This document shows positions 57,275 through 64,000 of a DNA stretch of 64,000 nucleotides, in pieces. The first letter of the stretch is position 1, and every line of letters starts with the position of its first letter. The notes beneath the pieces were generated by a model. It was given only the letters and a program-made list of their open reading frames with translations, had not been told where the DNA came from and did not search any database. This DNA comes from Guyanagaster necrorhizus (taxonomy: Eukaryota > Basidiomycota > Agaricomycetes > Agaricales > Physalacriaceae), in contig NW_025064884.1 in assembly GCF_019112545.1 (NCBI RefSeq), forward strand, positions 1,872,032-1,936,031, read 5' to 3'. The translations under genes were made by a program, and so were the position numbers.

Positions 57275-59365
57275 GCACTTCAAGTGAGTTATCAGGACCA
57301 AGAGCTCATGCTCAAAGAAAGTGACAGAATGAGGCTAGATAATCAGAGAATCCTTTCTTCACCCTCATTCCATAATTATCAAGCTCCCATAAGTGATGCC
57401 TTGAATGAATAACACCAGTTGCCATGCACTTTAAGGTTTTTCTTTGAAAAATAGAGATTGCACCTTGTACCTACTACAAGATGAGAGCAACAAGTGAGGC
57501 AGACAGTCACATATCATCATCTACAAGTTTCATGAGCTAGTAGCCATGCCAATGAAAGAAACATGCACTTGAGTGGTGAAGGCATCTCTTTGAGAGCCTC
57601 AATAAGAACTAGCAGAATGTTCTTTGCACTAAGATCATGCATGTATAAGTTTGCATATGGAGAAGAGTTTTCAACATATGATAAATAGTCCCAGACACAC
57701 TAACATGTCCAGTCTAGGTGCATTACTATGGGCTGGCATCACTCATCCTGGGATAATTTGGGCATCTGATGAGATACAGAAATGTTATTGATAAAATGAA
57801 GGAAAGATGCAAAGAGTTGCCATCACTTGATATCTCAAAGTAGAAAGTGGTCTCCTAACTTCATTGTGATACAAGACCAGATGAAACACCTTGCCTTGAA
57901 ATCCAGTAAGTGAGTGGGAAATGACAAAGAACACATCTGTATACCTTGACACTACAACTTTGATGTGAACTACAGTCAAGCAAGTCACCACTCAATTTGT
58001 AGCAGGTAAAAAAAATTCTGATTAAAATGAGACCTACAGAAATGGTACTCTCAGCCTACATACCACATACCAGATGTTATATGCAAGAGGAGATACTGTT
58101 GCTTCCCAGGCATTTGAAAACAAAACAAAGAGAGAAGCATTCAGAGTTCCCAATTTGTCATCAGCTATGGCCACACAAGGTTGAACTCTTTTATAGCTCC
58201 AATATGGACATGAACTCACTTTAGACTCAAGATGATGAGATTCTCCTCTCTGAGAGAATTTACTCCCTAGTGAATGTGATTTCACTGGTGACACTGATAG
58301 CCACACCTCACTGGCTTGCAGATCAACACTATAGGGATGGCAGGAGCAATTGAATCTATGTCTAGGACAACTGGTGTTGCAGTGAAGCCCATGGAAGATT
58401 TAGACCTTGGCTACATTGAGAGAAGTCTGGTGAGCACATTGGCAAGATGTTAAATAAAGTAAAGATCAACTCATTCTCAGCAGGCGAACTATGCTGCTAT
58501 GCCACAAACACTCAAGGCTCCCTATAAGGCTCTTCGCAACATGCCTTCCACTGACCCCACTATATTTGATGACTGGATTGTCTCTCTCTTTCTCTGGGAG
58601 AGGGTGGATAACATATACTAGTGCCCAGAGCAGCTACATAAGCACAAATAGCCCTCACATCAGGCTCCATCTACTGACCCTGTGAAATTTGATACCTGGA
58701 TTGTCACTATAATACAAAGCAAGAAGGCTGACAAGACTCATCATTGCAATGCTGTTCATAATGAACAACCCAATTACACATTTGTAGATATGTCATTGAG
58801 TGGCCTATCAGAGTCAATGACAGCAATGACAGGACTCTCATATCCTCAGCTTCTATAGTGGATCATGCCCCCTGGACTCTCTCCACTGCTCCACAACTCA
58901 TACCCTATTGTTGCCACTACAACCCTGAGCTGGCTCACTGGCACTAATAGAGAGTCATCAGTTATGTCCATACTCTATATGCATATGTAGTGACATCCAG
59001 TTGTATCTACAAGTCTCATTCAATTTCTTTTCAGAATGAGAATATCTTTTCAAACTCACTTGTTTGAAGTCTGCAAGCCTATCAGTTTGAGGTGCATTTT
59101 GTGTCAGATGTGTCAACAAGCAGAGATGATAGTGTGATTCGCTGACTGGTCTTCCTGTTATTGGCCACTCTTCATCAGAGAGAAGTCAGCAAACAATATC
59201 ACTGATAGCAGTAATGATGAGGCAGAAGGCATTGTTGCCAGTAGCAGGCTCATGTATTTGCTGGTAGTGGTAGTTGAGAGAAAGGATGACAGAGTCACAT
59301 CACATTTCTCTTTGCTGTAGATCTCAACATCTGCAATGAGTCGATATCTCTCTTGTTTGTCTTTC
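57275..59365. repeat. Segmental repeat, copy 3 (CpG-mutated)
   Basis: Colinear with 31,110-33,330 of copy 2 and 5,640-7,510 of copy 1, but CG is replaced by TG or CA at most sites, for example ACACGCACTCGAGTGGCGAG against ACATGCACTTGAGTGGTGAA. It is cut at 59,365 after GTCTTTC by gypsy element A. Confidence 0.85.
58204..59165 (+). pseudogene. Unrecognised multicopy gene, copy 3
   Basis: Exon 1 starts MDMNSL, then TAG where copies 1 and 2 have CAG or CAT. Splice sites of intron 2 and the QANYAAMPQTLKAP start of exon 3 are kept. Exon 3 has two repeat units, like copy 1, with several new stops. The exon-4 acceptor TTTTCAG at about 59,034 is kept. Mutations are mostly at CpG. Confidence 0.75.
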
Positions 59366-59583
59366 TGAGAGAGTGGCAAAAGTCACTTCTCTCACAAAAG
59401 GCTCATGCAGTTGCTGACAGGCTTATAGGCTTGGTCGATTGTGAAAACCCCTAGCTACAATACATGTACTGGCTTATATATATATATATGGCAGAAATAA
59501 CAAATATGGGCTAAACCAGGGAGATGGGGGAAACAGAGAAAAACATCAGATAAAAGTATTGGGCTATGGAATGACTCATAACA
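59366..59583 (-). repeat. 3' LTR of gypsy element A
   Basis: 218 bp, TG...CA ends. The left flank is the GTCTTTC of the host repeat. The partner LTR lies outside the window or is lost, so the target duplication cannot be checked. Confidence 0.75.
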
Positions 59584-59706
59584 TATGCCCTCCTGGCCAA
59601 TGAAGTTGGACAATATGATAGCATGGTATATATTCCCTTTTTTTTTTCAACAAAACATAAGGTAAGCAAAGAAAATTATTGATAAAATAAAGTAAATATC
59701 ACAAGA

Positions 59707-60477
59707 TTAATTTTCTCTGTTCTGCATAGCAGCATCTCTTTCCTTGCTGTTCACCTCAATGTCAACATCACCCTCTGCATCATCTTCTCTATTAACAATG
59801 TTAGATGCACCCTGGATAAACTCCAATGGATGGTTAGAGCCCAAGTCTGATTCTGAGAGGAAATCCAGCAACTTGTCACAATCCTCTCAGAGGATTTCTG
59901 CCTGTTTGTCTTTTCATCTCTGGATATCCCTCTCCTTGGCTCTTTCCTGTCTGAGAAAGAGAGTATGACTGAGGTACCAATTATTGTTATACTTGTATTC
60001 TGGAATGATGACATATCCAGGGATTTGAATGGTTCTGGGGTTGAAGAGGATAGGCATGTCAACCTTGAGATTGCAAGCAGTGGGGGTGGGATTGTCAAGG
60101 TGAGTGAGATGGTATTCATCCAAGGAGTTGTCCCACTCAGCAAACTTGTCCTCAGCATCGCCTGCATTGTATGAAGCTGTGATGATGGAGTATCCAATGG
60201 GCTCATGACAAATCTGGTGACAAGCTTGAATGCCTCCAGCTCTGTGGATGTGTCGAAGGTGATTGTTATGCTTAATGCACTGGAGCATCAGGATAGCAGA
60301 GACATTGGCAATGAGGCCTTCAAGCAAATTGGAGCCAGGAGCCTCCTGGATACTGAACCTCTCAACACCCTTGCAATGAATGAACTGGGCCAGAGATTTG
60401 GAAGGGGCTTTAGACAGGAGAAGGGGATGGCTATGCACATGGCCCTTATGCTTTTTGTGAGATCGATCGGTGGGCAT
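59707..60477 (-). pseudogene. Extra 3' ORF of gypsy element A
   Basis: It starts MPTDRSHKKHKGHVHSHPLL about 72 bp after the pol stop. The frame has FSIQEAPGSNLLEGLIANVS, HRAGGIQACHQICHEPIG, ASYNAGDAEDKFAEWDNSLD, RTIQIPGYVIIPEYKYNNNW and FLRQERAKERDI, and ends with an acidic tail and TAA at 59,707-59,709. It is about 256 codons with two TGA near the end. The position between pol and the 3' LTR is unusual for gypsy. Function unknown; it does not look like env, as there is no signal peptide or membrane segment. Confidence 0.65.
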
Positions 60478-60549
60478 ATCAAGAGAAAATGAGATAGAGT
60501 CAAGGGTGGCAAGCAGAGAGAATGAAGTTGGAGAATTTGTGTGAGGCTT

Positions 60550-61594
60550 TTATTTATATACCCTCATGCTAGAGCTTAATTCAAATGATATAAACCCTAC
60601 AGATATCTCATTCTGTTCCAGATTCTCTGGAGGTATTCTATGACCCATCAGAAGCTGACCAATGGATGTACATCCTAGCAATTCTAGATAGTCTGACAGG
60701 CACCTGAGACCCAAAATTTGATCATAAGACAGCCAAGTGATATCTCCTGTTATCCATTTAATCTCAAATATAGCTTGCTCTTTTGCACTATGATGTGATA
60801 CAATGCAGTCTATCTTCCATTGTGGTTCAGCTTCTGGAGTCTCGTATATCTGAGTATCAAGGCACTCAGAGAATCAATGATCATTGTTTGGAACATGAAC
60901 TCGAAGCAATGAAGAGTGGAAGACTGGATGAACTCCCTGCTGAATGAAGCTTGAGAGGAGCTCCACCCAAAATGAGTGATTTTCAAATTCTTTTGTGATC
61001 CTGTATAGGCCAATATACTTTGAGATTAATTTTCTAGCTAGGCCCTTCATGAACTTCAAGTTTTATGTCAAGACATAAACTAAGTCTCCTTCATGGAAGG
61101 GTTCAATCCATCATTTCCAATTGGCAAGCTTAGTTTGCTTCACCCAAGCCTCTAGGATTGCATTATAAGCAGACATAATTGCTAACCAGCAAAGTCATGC
61201 AAAGGTTCTAACTAAGAAATATTTATTTTTCATATTAGAATTCCAGATCATAGACCATGGCATGCATTCTGTATTAAGCATAAATGGAGCATATCCAATG
61301 GTTTCTGATTAAGTGCAATTGATAGCAAACTCAATGGCTGGTAACTTAGATACCCAGTCCTTCTGTGTGGTATCAATGCACTGTCATAGCATCTGAGTGA
61401 TAGTGTGATTAGCACATTCTATAGAACCATCACTCTGAGGATAGTATGCACTGGACATATTGAGCTGAGTTCCTATTAGCTCATGAAGCTGTTTCCAGAA
61501 GATGCTTATAAAAAGAGAGTTTCAATCACTTATTATCTATTGTGGCATTCCATAGAGTTTATAAACATGTTCAAACATTAGTTCAGCTACTTAA
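60550..61594 (-). pseudogene. Gypsy element A integrase, C-terminal part
   Basis: Minus-strand frames give VYKLYGMPQ, AYYPQSDGSIECANHTI (with the catalytic Glu), TQKDWVSKLPAIEFAIN, KFMKGLARKLISKYIGLYRI (GPY/F-like) and HPVFHSSLLRVHVPN. A chromo-like tail FEIKWITGDITWLSYDQILG and DYLELLG follows, and the frame stops at 60,550. Stops by TGA and TAA occur. The catalytic-domain start is removed by the insertion of element B at 61,595. Confidence 0.75.
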
Positions 61595-62120
61595 TGTTAA
61601 GCCCAAATTTCACATGACCAGTGACACATGATAAACTGACAGAACCTCGCACTTCGGGTTATACTGTCAGAGTCCACTTAATGTGTGACCAGTGTTGTGT
61701 TGTCAAAGCGTTTGCAAGTAGCTCGAGATAAGATGGTGAAGAATAAACTTTAGCTTAATGCTGAGCTACTACAGTGAAAGCTGTCTACTTAAATACCATT
61801 CTGTTATCTGGCTATAAATAAATATTCACAAAAGATATTGTCTGCTGTAGAGCTGTTACCCCTGCTGTTGCCAGGTCCTCCACAAAAGCTGTTGTCTTGC
61901 TGTTGTGCTTGTTATCGTTGCAGTGCATGGTAGGACAAAAAGAGCATTGTCTCTCTCTTCACAGCACACAGCAATGTGATAGGGGAATGACCAGACTGGG
62001 CTGCTGAGCTAAGCATTCCCACAGTCATAAGCACTGGCTTAAATGCCCTGACTAAGCAAAGATAGGGGTCACCTCCGAGAAAAAGGAAAGAAAATGGAAA
62101 AAATAGGAAAAATCGTAACA
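61595..62120 (-). repeat. 3' LTR of element B, 526 bp
   Basis: On the minus strand TGTTACGATTTTTCC ... GGGCTTAACA, the same ends as the 458-bp LTRs of 21,368-29,003. It keeps CpGs such as GCACTTCGGG, CTCGAG and ATCGTAACA. Confidence 0.92.
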
Positions 62121-62236
62121 TTACCCCCTCCTTAAGACCATCATCCTGATGGTTAAGTTAAGGGTGAAAGACCCCCTGCCATGGTGGGAGGTGGCCGATC
62201 TGCTGGACCCATCTCAGGGTCATCTTCATCATCCTC

Positions 62237-64000
62237 TCAAATATGTCCTCTGCTGATGGTAGGTCGTAGTATTTCCTTGGGGATAATATTGAACATGACC
62301 CCCCTGTTGTCGACCCTATTGATTCGTTGTTCATAGTCATGAATTGCTTCTTCAGCATCCATGTATTTTTCATTGACCCATTGATTTGATTTCAGTCCGT
62401 AACCTTTCCAGCTGACTAAGTAGTCAACAGTTGTTTTCATGCCTCCTCCTCATGCTTTGATCTTTTGCAGTTTGTGATTTAGCACCTCGTCGATTTTGTA
62501 GTGTTCTTCATCATCAATGAGTTCTGCAGGTGGAGGAGGCGGTTGTTCCTGATTTGGAAAGGCCAGTGCAATATATGGCATCAATAGAGTTTCGTTGAAG
62601 ATGTTATGAACTTTCCAGGTTGCAGGTATCTGCAACTTGTATGCAGAGTTGCCGACTTTGGTTATGACCTTGAACAGTCCTGTTCATTTGTTGCCTAACT
62701 TTTGTTTTGGACATGGAAGATGGAGGTTCGTTGTGTCTAGCCAAACTTTATCGTTTGTAGTGTATTGGTGTGCCAGTCGACAGTGTTTGTTGTATTGTCT
62801 CTTTATTGCCATTGTGGCCTTCTCAAGGGCTGTCTTTGTTTCATCATGGATTTTTGCTATTGTGGTTGCAAAATCTGATGAAGCTGGCATTGTTGTGTGG
62901 ATCCATTCCATTTGTGCAACTGGTGGGTTCCTTCCATAATTGACAAAGAATGGTGTCTTCCCTGTCGCTGAATGGACTCTGTTGTTGTGTTGGAACGCCG
63001 CTAATGCGAGCCACTCCATCCAATCGTCCTAGCAGTAGTTGATGAAAAGTCTTAGGTACTTTTTGACTTCTTGGTTGGCGCGTTCCGTTTGGCTATCGGT
63101 CTGTGGGTGATACGCTGTGAAGGCATTCCTCTTGATGTTGAGGAGCCGATATAAGTCGTCTAAAAACTTTGAGACGAATTGTGGTCCCCTATCTGAAATG
63201 ACCACTTGTGGCATGCCATATTTCGCATATACTTCGTCGCATAGTATTTTTGCCCATCCTTCAGATGTTAATTCTGTCAAACAGGTGATCGGAATGATCA
63301 CCTTCAAGAAGCAATCGACTATCACAATGATGGTATCATAGCCATCACTTTCAGGAAGACCGGTTATCATATCCACCAAGATGTGGGTCCATGGTGATGA
63401 AGGGACCTCATTCGGGTGGAGTGGGGCTGCCTTGGGTTGTGTTGAAGTCTTGCCTTGTTGACAAGCTTCGCAAGCTTTGACATATCGAGTGATATCATAG
63501 TCCATCTTGGGCCACCAATAGTCCTGTAAGACCAGTTCTTTGGTCTTTGTGATGCCGGGATGTCTGGCAGTTGCATGATCATGACATGTGGCGATGATGT
63601 CACCATGAAGTTTCTGATCCCTGGGAATATAGATTCGTCCATCATATCGGATCATTCCCCCTTCTTGTTTCAGCCCTCACTTGTGATTGAGTGATGGGGC
63701 GATTCTTTGATCCCACTTATGTGGATCCCTAGTGGCGCTTTTGATGTGTTCATGCATCATTTCTTCTGTTGGCATGATCATGGCATGGAAGTGCTCTGGT
63801 CGAAGTAGGATGACTTCTTTATTGTTGTTCCCCCCTTGGTCATGGTCAGCCCTTCAGCTGAGTAGGTCGGCCTTCTTGTTTGCTGTTCCTGGCTTATGGT
63901 GCAATGTGTAATCGTATTGTGATAGTTCTGTGACCCATCTGGCTTGTCTGCGATTGAGTTTCTGTGGGTGTCAGAAGTATCGCAGATTTTAATGGTCAGT
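62237..64000 (-). pseudogene. Element B pol: RNase H end, integrase, chromodomain
   Basis: A single frame from the window edge to 62,237. The RNase H end has [20 protein letters not shown]. Integrase has HDHATARHPG, CEACQQG, ILVDMITGL (Asp), ISDRGPQF (Asp) and QTERANQ (Glu), then VWLDTTNLHLPC and KVHNIFNETLL. The chromodomain has KTTVDYLVSWKGYGLKSNQW. Few stops are seen: TAG after FINYC (about 63,027), TGA near 62,682 and 62,447, and others between 63,658 and 64,000. It could be inactive but is far less decayed than its relative at 21,368. Confidence 0.9.

Larger units (their letters stand above)
59366..61594 (-). mobile_element. Gypsy element A, 3' part, minus strand
   Basis: The 218-bp 3' LTR (59,366-59,583, TGAGAGAGTG...CATAACA) is followed on its inner side by the minus-strand tract CCAGGAGGGCATA. 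Then come an extra ORF (59,707-60,477) and the integrase end (60,550-61,594). The rest is cut off at 61,594 by element B. It is inserted in copy 3 of the segmental repeat and is CpG-poor. Confidence 0.85.
61595..64000 (-). mobile_element. Gypsy chromovirus element B, 3' part, CpG-retaining
   Basis: 3' LTR 61,595-62,120, then on the minus strand the polypurine tract AAGGAGGGGGTAA, chromodomain, integrase and the end of RNase H, running off the window. It belongs to the same family as the element at 21,368 but keeps many CpGs. It interrupts element A's integrase, so it is the younger insertion. Confidence 0.93.

Noticed and set aside
59473..59489. TA-repeat microsatellite inside the LTR of element A
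   Set aside because: Short, and probably part of a TATA-rich LTR promoter; nothing unusual.
1..64000. CRISPR arrays, tRNA or rRNA genes
   Set aside because: No regularly spaced repeats, cloverleaf-like sequences or rRNA blocks were noticed; the primer-site tRNA match is 12 nt only.

Overview
The window reads as nuclear DNA of a mushroom-forming basidiomycete (Agaricomycete). The signs are introns of about 50-75 bp with GT...AG ends, an F-box/LRR gene and an F-box relic, a cytosolic ribosomal protein gene with four 50-60 bp introns, a multi-pass membrane protein of a type expanded in mushrooms, Ty3/gypsy chromoviruses, Ty1/copia elements, and a pogo-like DNA transposon. No bacterial or organellar features, tRNA, rRNA or CRISPR were seen.

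The DNA falls into two compartments. CpG-containing sequence with open genes covers about 1-14,150, 30,600-36,380 and 61,595-64,000. Between them (about 14,900-30,550 and 36,400-61,594) CpG is almost absent, and most genes and elements there carry C-to-T / G-to-A changes, mostly TGA stops replacing Arg or Trp codons. This looks like cytosine methylation followed by deamination, or a RIP-like process.

Layout. 25-3,877: gypsy element whose two LTRs are inverted. 4,129-5,509: two small host genes. 5,533-8,788: copy 1 of a segmental repeat carrying an unrecognised four-exon gene (6,340-7,356), merging into an F-box/LRR gene (8,659-10,022). 10-14.1 kb: poorly resolved genes. 14,647: solo LTR. 15,321-19,637: copia element (minus), TSD AATAT. 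About 19.8-21.2 kb: divergent copy 4 of the unrecognised gene. 21,368-29,003: full-length gypsy chromovirus, TSD ATACC. 30,744-34,385: copy 2 of the repeat, with an open 318-aa version of the unrecognised gene. 34,835-36,013: alpha/beta-hydrolase gene, probably inactivated. 36,385-41,285: full-length copia element, TSD ATAAC, with a primer site matching the anticodon arm of initiator tRNA-Met. 41.3-49.2 kb: F-box relic, copy 5 (minus), solo LTR, fragments of copia gag and gypsy RT. 49,190-51,538: pogo-like transposon with TA target duplication. 51,596-52,462: mutated ribosomal protein uL1 (L10a) gene. 55.1-56.3 kb: membrane-protein relic. 57.3-59.4 kb: CpG-mutated copy 3 of the repeat, broken by gypsy element A (59,366-61,594), itself broken by a younger CpG-retaining gypsy element B (61,595 to the window end).

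The most notable content is the unrecognised gene family (five copies plus fragments in 64 kb, with a 41-residue internal repeat whose number varies from 2 to 3), and the same repeat seen in unmutated and mutated states, which gives a direct record of the mutation process.
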